Source of the DNA: Neoarius graeffei
Taxonomy: Eukaryota; Chordata; Actinopteri; Siluriformes; Ariidae
Direction of reading: 5' to 3'
NCBI RefSeq assembly: GCF_027579695.1
Contig: NC_083592.1
Location: 32,805,714 to 32,869,713, forward strand
DNA: 64,000 bases
Part shown: positions 44,697 to 56,869 of the stretch, one piece after another
Numbering within the stretch: position 1 is the first letter of the stretch
How the letters are laid out: every line of letters begins with the position of its first letter
Notes under the pieces: model-generated
Database searches by the model: none
The model's input: the letters and a program-made list of their open reading frames with translations, nothing else
Told to the model about the DNA's origin: nothing
Made by a program: the position numbers and the translations under genes

Positions 44697-45244
44697 AAAG
44701 ACTTTATTATTGCTTGCATAAAAAAGAACTGGTGCCTCATTAATCAAGATCACCAAAAAGGTCTAAATTGCTATTTGCATAATCTAGAAATTCTGTATGC
44801 ACAATAAAATTGGGATTCATCAATGGTGTGTATGCAGGTCATATGGACAAGTATAAAAAATGAACTTAATACCAATTTCTCATAGCTGTCATACACATTT
44901 ACTGTATGTCACAGCTCATTTTAAATATGGACACACCCACAATTAACCTTATCTAGTATGTAAACGCACCGCTTCAAAGGTTACCTAAAATGAGCTCGGA
45001 CGTTTTGCTTTTAATTTAACTCGAGGTGTTTTCTGATGGCACTCTTTTTACAAATGTTCTGCAACATGTAACCATGCTTTGTGTCAGCGTGGTTAAAGCT
45101 GTGCGTAAATGTACACGCGCATCTAAGAAACCATTCCTTTCAGTAAATTCACCATTTTGTGTTTAAAATACATGCACACGACTTGCAGACCTATCTGTAA
45201 GTACCCAGCATGTGTGGCTATATCCCTATCCTTTTTGTTCACAG
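44697..45244. other. End of GLDC intron 7; no feature recognised
   Basis: AT-rich intronic sequence. No repeat with clear ends and no ORF of interest. Confidence 0.5.
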
Positions 45245-45341
45245 GGATGCTGCTGGAAAAGATGTATATCGTCTAGCTCTGCAGACCAGAGAGCAGCACA
45301 TCCGCCGGGACAAAGCCACAAGTAACATTTGCACAGCTCAG
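45245..45341 (+). CDS. GLDC: GLDC exon 8
   Basis: The exon codes for [20 protein letters not shown], then [12 protein letters not shown]. The acceptor is gttcacag and the donor gtacag. It is nearly identical to the P-protein consensus. Confidence 0.96.
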
Positions 45342-45426
45342 GTACAGAACTATAACTGTAGTGCACTAAATAATGCAATACGGCAACGTTGATTGATTGA
45401 CTCGTCTGTTTAATATGTCCTTTCAG

Positions 45427-45532
45427 GCTCTTTTGGCAAACATGGCTGCTATGTATGCACTGTACCATGGCCCACAAGGTCTGAAACACATTGCTGAAAG
45501 GACTCACAAAGCAACGTTGATTCTCGCTGAGG
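45427..45532 (+). CDS. GLDC: GLDC exon 9
   Basis: The exon codes for [20 protein letters not shown] and the helix that follows, ending in LILAEG. The acceptor is cctttcag and the donor gtttgt. The intron before it is only 85 bp. Confidence 0.95.
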
Positions 45533-45623
45533 GTTTGTCGTCAGTCATTTGTTCTGTGATACACGAGCCAGAGTTTGTCGTGAATGTCACTGTAACTTAT
45601 CAGTCATGTTTCTGCCATTATAG

Positions 45624-45763
45624 GACTCATCAGATCTGGACACAAACTCCAGAACGAAACGTTTTTTGACACCCTGAAGATTCACTGTGGTGTAGCTGCC
45701 AAAGACATACTGGAGAAGGCTGCACAGCGCAAGATCAATCTACGAATCTATGGTGAAGGAATG
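45624..45763 (+). CDS. GLDC: GLDC exon 10
   Basis: The exon codes for [20 protein letters not shown], then [20 protein letters not shown]. The acceptor is ccattatag and the donor gtaagt. This is a less conserved P-protein region. Confidence 0.94.
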
Positions 45764-45884
45764 GTAAGTTCTTTCCAGCAATGTGTGTGAGGAGTACGTT
45801 AACTGAATTGCTATGACACTCTGTTACGTTTCTTATTAAAGGTCTCCTTGAACATTTCAAATATTTTTATTTGAACGGTTTCAG

Positions 45885-45965
45885 CTTGGAGTGTCTCTGG
45901 ATGAGACCGTTACAGAGCGGGACTTGGATGACCTGCTCTGGGTGTTTGGATGTGAATCCTCTGCT
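45885..45965 (+). CDS. GLDC: GLDC exon 11
   Basis: The exon is 27 codons long: [20 protein letters not shown], then FGCESSA. The acceptor is gtttcag and the donor gtgagt. The phase is 0 on both sides. Confidence 0.95.
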
Positions 45966-45999
45966 GTGAGTACCAAGTAAAGCCTAAGATGAGAGACTT

Positions 46000-46125
46000 T
46001 TTAGATTTATGGTATTTGGCAGATGCTCTTATCCAGATCGCCTTACATTGATCTGATTGATACAGTTAAGCAGTTGAGGGCCTTGCTCAAGGGCTTCTTG
46101 AACAATACCTTCTGACTATTACTTG
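46000..46125. repeat. V-SINE core fragment
   Basis: tttggcagatgctcttatcc, then agggccttgctcaagggc, matches the conserved central core of vertebrate V-SINEs. It lies in intron 11. Confidence 0.65.
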
Positions 46126-46143
46126 GGTTGCTTTCTGTTTTAG

Positions 46144-46241
46144 GAACTTATTGCTGAAAAAATGAGTGAGAGTCCCAAAGGCCTGCTAGCGAGTCCTTTC
46201 AAGAGGACCAGCAAGTTCCTCACCCATCCAGTGTTCAACAG
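46144..46241 (+). CDS. GLDC: GLDC exon 12
   Basis: The exon codes for ELIAEKMSESPKGLLASPFK, then RTSKFLTHPVFN. This is the linker between the two halves of the P-protein. The acceptor is ctgttttag, and the donor gtctgt splits a Ser codon. Confidence 0.94.
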
Positions 46242-46290
46242 GTCTGTGATGAGCTCTTCAGCTTAACACCACACCAAGTATGATTTCTAA

Positions 46291-46800
46291 TTTGGTATAA
46301 ATACACAGGTGATTTTTATAGAAAATTGCATGCACTGATCGAGAAATTCGGACTATTTCTCGATACTGACCTCGGCAAAATGGCGGCCAATCGCTTCGTC
46401 AGCGTAAGTGAGGAAGAATTACAAACTATGAAAGAAAATGCTGTTCCTAAAAGCACTAAAGATGCTATGAAGTTTGGTCTAAAGTTATTCAAAGGTAAGG
46501 TAGAATTGTGATTTATTTTATCTGTTTCAAAACGAAGTATTTTATGTGTCGGCATAGATAAGTGACGCAAGTCTGCGTGCGCTTTTATTACATGCGCATG
46601 CCGCTTTTGAAGCTTGAAAGAGAATATATTTTTTTTTAATGCAATTTTTTAAAAAATTTTTAAATAATCACCTGCATATTTATACTAAAACAATGATCAG
46701 GCTCAGTGAATATCGGCGAATAATAACCTCGACGTCATCTCGGTCATTATTCACCAATGTTCACTTTGCCTTTGGCAAATAATTGTGAAATAATATTTAA
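46291..46800 (+). mobile_element. DNA element with KIAA1958-like first exon
   Basis: ggtataaatacacaggtgat near 46296 is mirrored by taaataatcacctgcatatt near 46662-46685. A typical companion block (cgacgtcatctcggtcatta) follows. The outer borders are uncertain. It contains an intact-looking first exon. Confidence 0.5.
46380..46494 (+). CDS. First exon resembling KIAA1958/Crypton-type proteins
   Basis: The ATG opens MAANRFVSVSEEELQTMKEN, then STKDAMKFGLKLFK, with a gtaagg donor. The pattern F-x-x-VSEEEL followed by a T-K-x-A helix is what I recall from N-termini of KIAA1958-like, Crypton-type tyrosine recombinase proteins. No recombinase domain is found in the window. Confidence 0.45.
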
Positions 46801-46801
46801 T

Positions 46802-47560
46802 CGTGTGAAACTTTAAGACTTTTTCTCCTTTAGTGGGGAAGGCTTTATTAGCTAATGACTAATAAACCTGTATTATTTGAGACATCGGTGTTACATGCAC
46901 TTGAAATAATCACATCAGCAGAAAGACTCTGCGTAAATTATATCATTTTACTGTCACTTATGATGTTTTGCAAAATGTAAATTTTCAGGATAACATCTGG
47001 GATTACAAAAGACAATTTTGTAATTTAGGAAAGGATGCAGTTGAACAAATATAAACCACACAACCCAATATTACAGTGCATGTTATATAACATCCTAAAG
47101 CTTGTCTGGAAAAACTACATAACTGACTGACTTCCCTAGTCTCACAGTAAGTCACAGCTAGGGTCACATGGAAAGTCAGGGGATTCGACCTTTTTTCAGC
47201 CAAGTCATGGAAGGTCCATGGAATTTTGTTTGTAGCATGTTTTAAATCTTAGTTGCCATTTATCAGAATGTAATATTTTCCATGCAGTATTTTTCTTTAT
47301 CAGGGTTTTTTTTTTAAACTGTGTTTAAGCAGAAAACATTTGAACAACACACACTTTCGTACTGAAAACATCTCTGACCTAGTAAACAAAGCTCACAAAT
47401 GGCTGGGTTTAAAATACTGTGGCTGGTTTTGTCTGCTCAGCACAAAGGTGGCCTGTTTTTTCCATTCATGCAAATTCAGCATTTTATCAGGAAAAGTCAA
47501 GGAATTTGACATTTGAATTCTGAGATATGAGAGATCACCTTCCATATGACTTTTATATAG
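46802..47560. other. Intron 12 sequence; no feature recognised
   Basis: AT-rich. No repeat borders or coding segments seen. Confidence 0.5.
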
Positions 47561-47563
47561 AGT

Positions 47564-47790
47564 ACCTGTCAAATTTGGACACACCTTGTAGTTCACTGTT
47601 TTATTCTTTTATTTTTTATTAATTAAAAGTCACTTTATGTCTTAAAGTAATGATGGGTGTTGTTTCTCTTTACTTAGTTGAGCGGTTCTTGGTATAATAT
47701 GGATTGCTGTAGTTGTGGAATAGAGCTATTTACTGTTTTATTTACTGTTTGATCTCGGCCACATGAAGGAAATAAATTTCACTAATTAAC
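47564..47790 (+). repeat. Left end of a Tc1-type MITE family
   Basis: cctgtcaaatttggacacac with following aagtcactttatgtcttaaa matches the left end of a common Tc1-type fish family. The matching right end occurs at 51320-51466. Confidence 0.6.
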
Positions 47791-47801
47791 TTTTGACAAG
47801 G

Positions 47802-48176
47802 CGGCACGGTGGTGTAGTGGTTAGCGCTGTCGCCTCACAGCAAGAAGGTCCGGGTTCGAGCCCCGTGGAAAGGGGCCGAGGGCCTTTCTGTGTGGAGTTT
47901 GCATGTTCTCCCCGTGTCTGCGTGGGTTTCCTCCGGGTGCTCCGGTTTCCCCCACAGTCCAAAGACATGCAGGTTAGGTTAACTGGTAACTCTAAATTGA
48001 CCGTAGGTGTGAATGTGAGTGTGAATGGTTGTGTGTCTATGTGTCAGCCCTGTGATGACCTGGCGACTTGTCCAGGGTGTACCCCGCCTTTCGCCCGTAG
48101 TCAGCTGGGATAGGCTCCAGCTTGCCTGCGACCCTGTAGAACAGGATAAAGCGGCTAGAGATAATGAGATGAGAAG
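47802..48176 (+). repeat. tRNA-headed SINE, type I, 14-bp target duplication
   Basis: aacttttgacaagg is at 47788-47801 and again at 48177-48190. Full-length copy. Confidence 0.9.
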
Positions 48177-48190
48177 AACTTTTGACAAGG

Positions 48191-49174
48191 CATACTTGTC
48201 AGTGTTCCTGCCAACTTTCCAAGAGGGCAGGGTGCCAACAATTACGCAAGCAATTTTTCATGCTTCAAAGGGTAGTTTTGTGTACATCGCTTATTAGCAA
48301 AGAATCCAGCATGCAAATTTAGCCATATTGGGCAACTATGCGCGGTAGATTACTTTTGTAAAATAAAGTAAGCAAATCTGAAACTTTAGTTAACCAGTTT
48401 AATACAATGCTTCATAATGGTATTATTAATACTATCTAAAACTAATACACACACAATAATAAGTGACATCAGAGTTGAATAATAATTCGAATAAAGGCAT
48501 TTAAAGTGATTTGTCTCTGTACCAGTTTTACACAATGTATACATTCAGGAATGTAATTTCTCTCCTGTTCTATTTGTTACTATCAATTTAATCAGTCTCT
48601 CAAAAATCCCTGCATTTAGCTGCAGATGTGCTGAGAATAAATTTACTAACCTGACTTTTTTTTTTTTTTCCTAAACAGGCTGACCTATTTATTTATAAGA
48701 TTTTGCAAAGCAGTGCAAGTCATTTGATATAAAAAACTAACTAATCCTGAATGTAGACCTTGCTGACAGTTAACATCTGTTTGTCACAGGCCCTGTATAA
48801 CTGTATTTAATAATTAATATTAACCAGGATAGTTAAGTAAAATGCTGAATGCTGACATTACTGCAAAGACTGACAGCTTTGATAAATCCACAGACAGGTC
48901 TCCACATTCACATAATCAGTCGATTGGTGCAAAATGTTTAAATCCATTAAACTAATTTTAAAGGAAAAGTGTGAAAGATGATAAAGGATTCATTAGTGCT
49001 GACTTGTCAGTGTTGCTCTAATAAATTTAGCTTTGATCATATGTCTGTATTTTTGCACAAATCACCGATAACATGGTGCATCAAGACGGCAAAAATATTA
49101 GCGAATATAGATCTGTAAATCATCATCATCTAAAATGAGATCATGGGCCAAATGTAGATCGGTAATGTTTGGCC
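48191..49174. other. Intron 12 sequence; no feature recognised
   Basis: AT-rich with a T-run near 48657-48670. Nothing further was recognised. Confidence 0.5.
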
Positions 49175-49516
49175 TGGGCGGCACGGTGGTGTAGTGGTTA
49201 GCACTGTCGCCTCACAGCAAGAAGGTCCTGGGTTTGAGCCAGCGGCCGGTGAGGGCCATCTGTGCGGAGTTTGCATGTTCTCCCCGTGTCTGCGTGGGTT
49301 TCCTCCGGGTGCTCCGGTTTCCCCCACAGTCCAAAGACATGCAGGTTAGGTTAATTGGTGGCCCAATGTGAGTGTGAATGGTTGTTTGTTTGTCTCTGTG
49401 TCAGCCCTGCGATAACCTGATGACTTGTCCAGGGTGTACCTCACCCATAGTCAGCTGGGATAGGCTCCAGCTTGCCCGCAACCCTGCACAGGATAAGCAG
49501 TTACGGATAATGGATG
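49175..49516 (+). repeat. tRNA-headed SINE, type I (ggatgga tail)
   Basis: It has the common head and body. The tail ends ttacggataatggatggat, the variant also present at 3284 and 5808. Confidence 0.85.
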
Positions 49517-50324
49517 GATGTTCAGCCTACTGACGTACAGCAACTTAACTGTAAAGATCTAACGTTTAGATTTATTGCTGTATTATAATACTAACGGCAG
49601 TCCTAACAGTTAGGCCAATTTAAAATGAATAAATGGTTGTAATCCAATTGCAATTGGCCTTGACTAGGTCTAACGTTAGTTAATAATAATAGCAATAGCA
49701 TTAATCGATAATTAATATTAGTCTGGGGTATTAATGTTAGACTAGATCTAATCTAACATGTTAATGTTAGTGACTAGATTTTCTCTAGATCTATATCTAG
49801 AGTGTTGATCTATTGGTCTTAAATTTTTTGATTGAATTTGTTTCATCCCACAACTTCTAGACATCACTGTGTTCTGGCAAACAGAGATGCTCAGTTTTCT
49901 GAGCCCCTTGCAGCTTTAATCAACTCTTTTTTTTTTTTTTTCTTCCCCCCTCTTTTGTGCGTTTGTAGGCACCGCTGCTTTTTACGCTTGTGTTTACCTT
50001 GCTTCGCTAGGCACTGCCTAAAAGTGGAGCTCCTGATGAGTGTATGAGGAAAATATTTGCAAGGGCACAAAATCAACCTAAATAGAATAATTAAAGTAAT
50101 ATTAATAAATAAGCTAAAATAATCCAGTTTCTCCACAAGACTTGAAAGTTAAGCTTGAGTAAGCTTAATGCATTCGCCAGCATCGAGAATTCTCGCATCG
50201 CATTTCAAAGGATAAAAAGTGATGACTCCCTGTTTCATTGCTACTTTTCCTCAAGCACTTCCAAAATGGTTAAGGACTTTTTATTCTGTTGTATCGTTGT
50301 GATTGTACGGTAAGAAAGCAGGAC
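49517..50324. other. Intron 12 sequence; no firm feature
   Basis: A stretch at 49600-49800 has many ctagat/gttaat-type short repeats. A T-run lies at 49927-49942. Confidence 0.45.
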
Positions 50325-50512
50325 ATTACGTTACATTACAGGCATTTAGCAGACACTCGTATCCAGAGCGACATACAACATACCCAGTACAGCTTGGGGA
50401 GCAGCTGGAGGGGTAAGGTGCCTTACTCAAGGGCACTTCAGCCATTCTTGTTGGTCCAGGGACTTGAACTGGTGACTTTTGGGTCCCAAAGCTGCTTCTC
50501 ATAACCATTTAG
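50325..50512 (-). repeat. V-SINE copy
   Basis: In + orientation it begins cattacattac-like, then ggcatttagcagacactcgt, the V-SINE core. It ends with a reversed B box (gggacttgaactgg) and tRNA-like head. Confidence 0.75.
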
Positions 50513-51319
50513 TATTTTAGTACCAAGTTTGTAAGTACAAAAACAAAAAGTAGCAAAAGCACTCAAAACTAATTTCGTCAGTGACCTGGATGCATGCGTG
50601 CATTGGGGAATCCCACCATAACCACAGGGTCGCAAGAGTTTTATTTTTTTCCACCAGCATATCATCTTGGAAATTTGTGAAGAAAAACTGAACTCTCGTG
50701 AATATTTTCCGTAAAATGTGTTCGTAAATAATCCCATATTTTTTTTTAAAAAGCAAATTAAAAATAAGCGCTGGATTAAAAACCCATCTGTCTTAAGTAA
50801 AGATACAAATTTCATTCTCCGGTGGTCAAGTGTTTGAGATGCGTTGCCTTGCACTTACAATCGGGTTCCCTGTGGTCACAAAAGCCATCAAAAATCAGGT
50901 CGATGCTTTGCTTTACCGTATTCCCTTACAGTAAGTATGGCGCTTCGCTCCTCTCGTCCTCTGCTACGAAGACAGAATGGTTGATGGAGCATTGACCCAC
51001 ACTAATAGTGTTCTGTGATTGGTCAACATGCGTTACTTCCACTGGAAGTCGGCAATATTCATTAGTACTTGTTAGGGAATGCTTTCTTTCTGTGGCAGAG
51101 CGTATGTCAAGGGAGCAGTGCACATTTAAAAATTTTTGCATGGTCTTGGTATTTGAGTACAAGGTGTAAGTTCTGGAGGGCAGGGTGTGGCATGCTGGTA
51201 AAATGCGTAAGCTGGAACACTACCTGTGAATTAAAAAGCATTTCGTGTGACCACCTTGTGAAACTGGTTAAGATGGTGCCAATAAAACGAAACCTTTTTT
51301 TTAAGCACTTTTTTTTTTG
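50513..51319. other. Intron 12 sequence; no feature recognised
   Basis: Several short frames occur, but none resembles a known domain. Confidence 0.45.
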
Positions 51320-51816
<497 letters not shown>

Positions 51817-51866
51817 GTGAGTCATGCTTATTCTGGCTTATGCAGAACAATCGTGGATAGCCTTGG

Positions 51867-52847
51867 GCCCTGTCCACACGGCAACGGATTCAGGTAACTC
51901 CGATACAATTGTTTATCGTTTCGGCCTGGCGTCCACACGGCACCGGCGTTTTGGGTGCCCCAAAACGCAATCTTTTGAGAACGGGTTCCAGAGTGGAAAG
52001 ATCTGGCAATGTTGCCGTTGCGAAGTCGTCTGGATGAGTAGAACGGATTTGTTTACGATGACGTCACAACCACATGACTGTGAGTGCTTCACGCCGGGTA
52101 GAAGTGTAACGAACTCAATGCAAGTTGTCAACAAATCCTATAACTTGGTTCATGAAACGCGCTTACAAAATATTTTCACTGTGAATATTTATTGTGTAAT
52201 GGTGCAGAGAGAGAGAGAGAGAGAGAATAGCCCTTAGGGCAGAGTCAATCCCGCCAGCAAAAATAGGGAAAAAAAGGAGCGATCTCACCTCTTCAGATGT
52301 TGGTTTAAGTCCTACAATACATTCCTCAAAAAGGGCGTAGAAGAACAAATTAATCCATCAACGTGTAGCATTCAATTTATTCCGGACCATTAAAGACGCC
52401 GCCTTCCGTGTAGAATCATACGTCATCCTCGCCGCCATATTGGATGGGTCAAAGCGGAGAATAAAGATGCCTCATTCGTATGCTGCGTTTAACTGTACCA
52501 ACAGGTTTACCGTCCAAACGAGATCACATGGGATTACCTTTCACAGGTGAGACTGGAAAAATACTTTTCATTGTATTTGGTCATTATAATGTAATTTTAC
52601 GAACAGATTTTCCTGACTTTGTGGCTAATATGAAGTCTCGCGCATAATAGTTTATGCGCATACGTCCTTACTTCTATTGTTCTGGTGTCTCCGAAGGGAC
52701 CGTCTTACAGCACCCCTAGAGGTGTGGCATGTGTATTGCATCGTTTTCAGCAAGCGTTGCGTTGCCATATGGACCTGATATTTTACTGATCGTTGCCCAT
52801 TTGGACGCGATATTTTTTTAAATAACATCTCGTTGTCGTGTGGATGT
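51867..52847 (+). mobile_element. DNA element with THAP first exon, 8-bp duplication
   Basis: AGCCTTGG is at 51859-51866 and 52848-52855. The termini ctgtccacacggcaacgg and its near complement ending cgttgtcgtgtggatgt are inverted. 8-bp targets fit hAT or P-type elements, and the latter also use THAP domains. It lies in intron 14. Confidence 0.75.
52467..52546 (+). CDS. THAP first exon (copy b), zinc Cys replaced by Tyr
   Basis: An 80-nt exon opens MPHSYAAFNCTNRFTVQTRS and ends HGITFHR before a gtgag donor, the start of a THAP domain. The first zinc-binding Cys (position 5) is Tyr here but Cys in the second copy at 60501-60580. About 90 bp upstream, including gtcatcctcgccgccatatt, is shared too. 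Confidence 0.7.
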
Positions 52848-53067
52848 AGCCTTGGTGTCGTTGTCAAGGTTGTGTTTGGCTCGAATATAAGAATGTGTGC
52901 CGTCACCAAGACCATGTACCCCATATGCTTTGGAATGTGCAGGCCATTGCTTTGCCAAATGGCCAGTTGATTTGAGTTTCTTTGCTCACTCCAGTTTATT
53001 GACCCTCACTGAGCCAGCTCATTCATGAAAACTTTTTTTTTTTTTCCTCTTCTCCACTCATTGATAG

Positions 53068-53210
53068 CCAATCACCTGGCAGGAGTTCGCTAACATCCAC
53101 CCCTTTGTGCCGCTGGATCAGGCAGAGGGCTATCAGCAGCTCTTTCAACAACTGGAAAAAGATCTTTGTGAGATCACTGGATATGACAAAATCTCCTTCC
53201 AACCAAACAG
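53068..53210 (+). CDS. GLDC: GLDC exon 15
   Basis: The exon codes for [20 protein letters not shown], then [20 protein letters not shown] and FQPN. The acceptor is attgatag and the donor gtaagc. Confidence 0.96.
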
Positions 53211-53789
53211 GTAAGCACTGCATCTGCTGCACTGATGCTTCAGTGATCAAGTATCGTAGGTTCCCTCTTTCACTCACATTAGCAATAAGTAGGGAATAAC
53301 AAATTACGAATTACAGTGATCAGTGTTTTTTTTTCCTTAAATTTAATTAAAGTAACTGTCTGACTATAACTCCACAGGTTATCATTCTTTACAATGTGGT
53401 TTTGTTACAGTGAATTAAATGGCTTTGACTGAATTTTGGTCCTTTGACAACTTTGTACACTTCACTAGCATCGTCCTAAAATTAATCCTTAGTGCCACCA
53501 GAACAGTTGTTCTTTCCGTGGACAGTAATGGCCCGGTCCCACAATACCTATAACTATAAATAAAATCAGTCCCCTGTAGTTTGTGGTTGGTGGTCACGCC
53601 AGACCGATAACGATACCTATAGCCCAGGCCTGGGTTTATTGGTATCGATGAGCATGCCTCTGGAGCAATCCCCCCCCCCCCCCCCCAGGTCTGATAAAAC
53701 ATCTGACCAATCAGGTAATCGTTTACATGTGACGTTATCTAAGCACGTGCTATTTTTCCTGGGCATCTTCGTACATCCTTGTTGTATCA

Positions 53790-53895
53790 ATGGAGGAGAA
53801 GCTGATAATAGAAGTGTCAAAGAATCCCATGCTTCATGACAAAAAGCACAAGCTGTACAAAGATACACCTGTTATTTTGATACTGTGGTGGATAG
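53790..53895 (+). CDS. MADF-like first exon fragment
   Basis: The ATG opens MEEKLIIEVSKNPMLHDKKH, then KLYKDTP. The EEKLI ... P-x-L-x-D ... Y-K-D pattern is the start of a MADF (Myb/SANT-like) DNA-binding domain. The open frame continues to 54221 but no longer resembles the family, so an intron or decay probably follows. Confidence 0.5.
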
Positions 53896-54232
53896 TGGAC
53901 ACTTGTGCATTGGACTTATTTTTTTGTCTGATGACAATATTAAATACTCACCTGAGCAATAAAGCTAATCTTTCCTTTGCGCTGATTGGTCTTTTTGTAT
54001 GTGCTGGTTTGTTTTGTCAAATCTCCTTCCACCAAGTGGAGATTTATCTGCATAAACTGCACCTCAGACATTCAGAAGTATTGGGAAAAACCTGTCTTCA
54101 TGGGAAGACAATTCCCGAACAAAACGGTGAAATTCTCCCAGCTTCTGTCTGTGCTGCAGGATTTCATGCACCCAGGTTCTCCTTTTCTTCTTCTTTCAGC
54201 TTTGCCTTCTGTGCAAAATGAGCATCAAACAC

Positions 54233-54795
54233 TAGTCTGGCTAACGCGACTTCAGAGCTCTGCGAGCATTTGGTCTGGCAAAGATATTAAGCCCAACCGT
54301 TTCCCAAAGTGCGTGGTTGATCCGCCTCCCTGAAATGCCTCAGTTTGCTACTGGTCGAAGCCAGAAAAGGCTGTGACGAAGCTTAAACCAATCACATCAC
54401 TCTTTCCTCTGACGTATGTGACGCGACGGGGCTAACTGGTAGATTAAACTCTTACCGAAGCCGGTCGGGAGCAAGGCGAAAACGTCCTTCCTTTCAATAA
54501 ATACCTCCAGGGCTGCTCTTTGCTCCGTTTTCAATGAGAACTTGCTCCATGTTCGTAATGTTTCTAGTGAATGAAGCGCTTCCGGCATAGATTCTGTAAA
54601 CAATCTATGGCTTCCGGTCGCAGTTCTACTACGTCACTGCCTTGAACACGCCTCTACCCAGGGCCGTTGGAGATGCTCAAAGTTGATTGGCTCCCGATTT
54701 TTCGGGAGCTTGGAAGAGCTGTAGATAGCTTGCCTTGCCAGACTCTCAACAGGCCCTCGTGTTGCGTCACACTTAGGATGGGCGGGCCCAGGCTA
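54233..54795 (-). mobile_element. 563-bp element with RecQ-like exon and 9-bp duplication
   Basis: ATCAAACAC is at 54224-54232 and 54796-54804. The termini TAGTCTGGCTAACGCG and TAGCCTGGGCCCGCCC (reverse) are related inverted repeats. A 9-bp duplication suggests a Mutator-like element. Confidence 0.7.
54397..54603 (-). CDS. RecQ-like helicase N-terminal fragment
   Basis: It opens MFTESMPEALHSLETLRTWS. FSLKTEQRAALEVFIERKDV and FALLPTGFGKSLIYQLAP then show the Q-motif region and Walker A (motif I, GFGKS) of a RecQ-type SF2 helicase. Nothing beyond motif I is present. It fills most of a small element, so it is a captured or leftover first exon rather than a working helicase. Confidence 0.65.
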   Translation of the reverse strand: MFTESMPEALHSLETLRTWSKFSLKTEQRAALEVFIERKDVFALLPTGFGKSLIYQLAPSRHIRQRKE

Positions 54796-55027
54796 ATCAA
54801 ACACAGCTCTTCCTTGCTGTCACTGTCAGCCATTGTGTGCTGCTGAATGCACTGGGTGTGCAAACAAACGGCATACAACTGCTACATTTTCCCATGAAAA
54901 CCAACAACCACGTATATTTATTTACCTGAGTGTCAGGACCAACTGATATTATAGTTGTGGTGTGACTGCTCCAGACTGGAACGAAATTCAGGCAGAGGTA
55001 TAGTCATAGTTGTAGTTACAGGTATAT

Positions 55028-55700
55028 AGTCAAGTCAACTTTATTGTCAAATATGCTATACATGCTTGACATACAGCACAGATGAAATATGAGTCCTCTC
55101 TGACCCACGGTGCAAACAGGCAATGCAATAAATAAAAAAATAGAATAATTGAAAAAAAAACCCAATATAAACAGTATAAACACACTAGATAGGAACTAGA
55201 CATAGATTAAACACTCATCTCATTATCTCTAGCCGCTTTATCCTTCTACAGGGTCGCAGGCAAGCTGGAGCCTATCCCAGCTGACTACGGGCGAAAGGCG
55301 GGGTACACCCTGGACAAGTCGCCAGGTCATCACAGGGCTGACACATAGACACAGACAACCATTCACACTCACATTCACACCTACGGTCAATTTAGAGTCA
55401 CCAGTTAACCTAACCTGCATGTCTTTGGACTGTGGGGGAAACCGGAGCACCCGGAGGAAACCCACGCAGACACGGGGAGAACATGCAAACTCCACACAGA
55501 AAGGCCCTCACTGGCCACGGGGCTCGAACCTGGACCTTCTTGCTGTGAGGTGACAGCGCTAACCACTACACCACCATGCCGCCAGATTAAACACTCAACA
55601 ATATAAACAGTATAAATAAACAGTGTAAACACTAGATAAGAACTACACACAGACTAAACACTCAAACAATATAAACACTCTAGATATGAACTAGACGTAG
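55028..55700 (+). repeat. LINE-tail repeat with short tandem units, split by a SINE
   Basis: aactttattgtcaaatatgc ... gcttgacatacagcacagat is a LINE-tail pattern. It is followed by degenerate units of ataaacagtataaac / gaactagac-tagactaaac that flank the SINE at 55218-55583. Confidence 0.6.
55218..55583 (-). repeat. tRNA-headed SINE, type I, 14-bp target duplication
   Basis: agattaaacactca is at 55204-55217 and 55584-55597. Reverse orientation, full length. Confidence 0.9.
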
Positions 55701-56590
55701 ACTAAACTAAAACTTTTATTTATATAGGTTCAAATAACCAAACAGTCAAGGGCACTTGAGGTATAGCAGGTAAACATGAAATAAGCAGTATAAACAAACC
55801 AGCAGCTGTTAAGATGAGGTAATGCGGAATAGTGCAAATTATAATTATCGGTGTTGTTGGACCACGCCCTTAAGTCAGTTAATTAAGGAATAAAACGGAC
55901 TAACTACAACCCAAAGTTGATTACTTTCCTGTAACAGCATTTCTTAACAGCAATTTGCCAATTATTGCTGTCTTCAATTTACTGAAGAATGACGTCATAC
56001 TTTAAAAAAAATCTAATCTAATTATTGTTTTTTGCCGTCTCTCTCGAAGTTCATAAAACGACAAAAAAAAAAAGCAGCTTGTCACATTACCAAGAATCCA
56101 GGACTCACTCAAAGACCAAGTTTAAAGGGTTTCTCTGTCCTGGAAAAATCACTGTCAGTGTTTCTGCTGGAGACTCGTTACATTAACGTGTCCTTACACA
56201 TAACTTCACCAAACCAACAATTATGTTTTCTTTGTGAATTATCAACACACTTTTTTTTTTTTTTTTTTAATCCTTTTATAATTGGGCTAAGATTATGTGG
56301 GCTGTCTGCCATCTGCCAAGCAGCTCTGAAGGAGTTGTTGCCCTATAAATGGTAATGTAGCTGAACGAGTTCATTCAAAAACGAAACAGTATGATGGCTG
56401 TTAATGTTTGTGAATCTTAAGAGAACTCAAGGACAGACTGATTAACACTTAATATAGTGGTGGTGGTGGGTTTTTTTTCTTTTCATGCTGTACTTTATCC
56501 TCATTTAGATATGCTCCTTAAGAACTTTGAACTGTAATCTGCTGAGGCAGGGTTGCGTGCCAGCCTGAATGTTGTGTTGCTTTTCCACAC
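55701..56590. other. End of GLDC intron 15; no feature recognised
   Basis: AT-rich with A- and T-runs. Short frames have no domain resemblance. Confidence 0.5.
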
Positions 56591-56592
56591 AG

Positions 56593-56668
56593 TGGTGCTC
56601 AGGGAGAATATGCCGGCCTGGCTGCTATCAAAGCCTATCTGAACTCCAAAGGACAATCCCACAGGAGT
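56593..56668 (+). CDS. GLDC: GLDC exon 16
   Basis: The exon codes for [20 protein letters not shown]. The acceptor is ccacacag and the donor gtgagt. Confidence 0.95.
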
Positions 56669-56869
56669 GTGAGTGTCTATACATGTAGTTAATTGGTAAC
56701 TAGTTTAAAATAGAACCCACATAAACTGATCAAGGCACAGAATAAAATGAGGGTCATGATCAGCTGGGAACAGATAAAACCCTTAGAGAAGATTGTCCTT
56801 TTAGGATTTGCAGCGATATACAATGGGAAGGAGATAAGGGCAAGAGATTTACACAATAGCCAGTTTGTC

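Larger units (their letters stand above)
53530..55030 (+). mobile_element. Probable PIF/Harbinger-type element with MADF start
   Basis: The left end (ggtcccacaatacctataac) and right end (gttgtagttacaggtatata) are loosely inverted. A MADF-like N-terminus lies inside, as in the second protein of Harbinger elements. A smaller element (54233-54795) is inserted in it. The borders are approximate. Confidence 0.4.

Noticed and set aside
53790..54221. 143-residue frame as a complete protein
   Set aside because: Only the first ~35 residues resemble MADF. The rest is hydrophobic or Ser/Phe-rich translation without family likeness.
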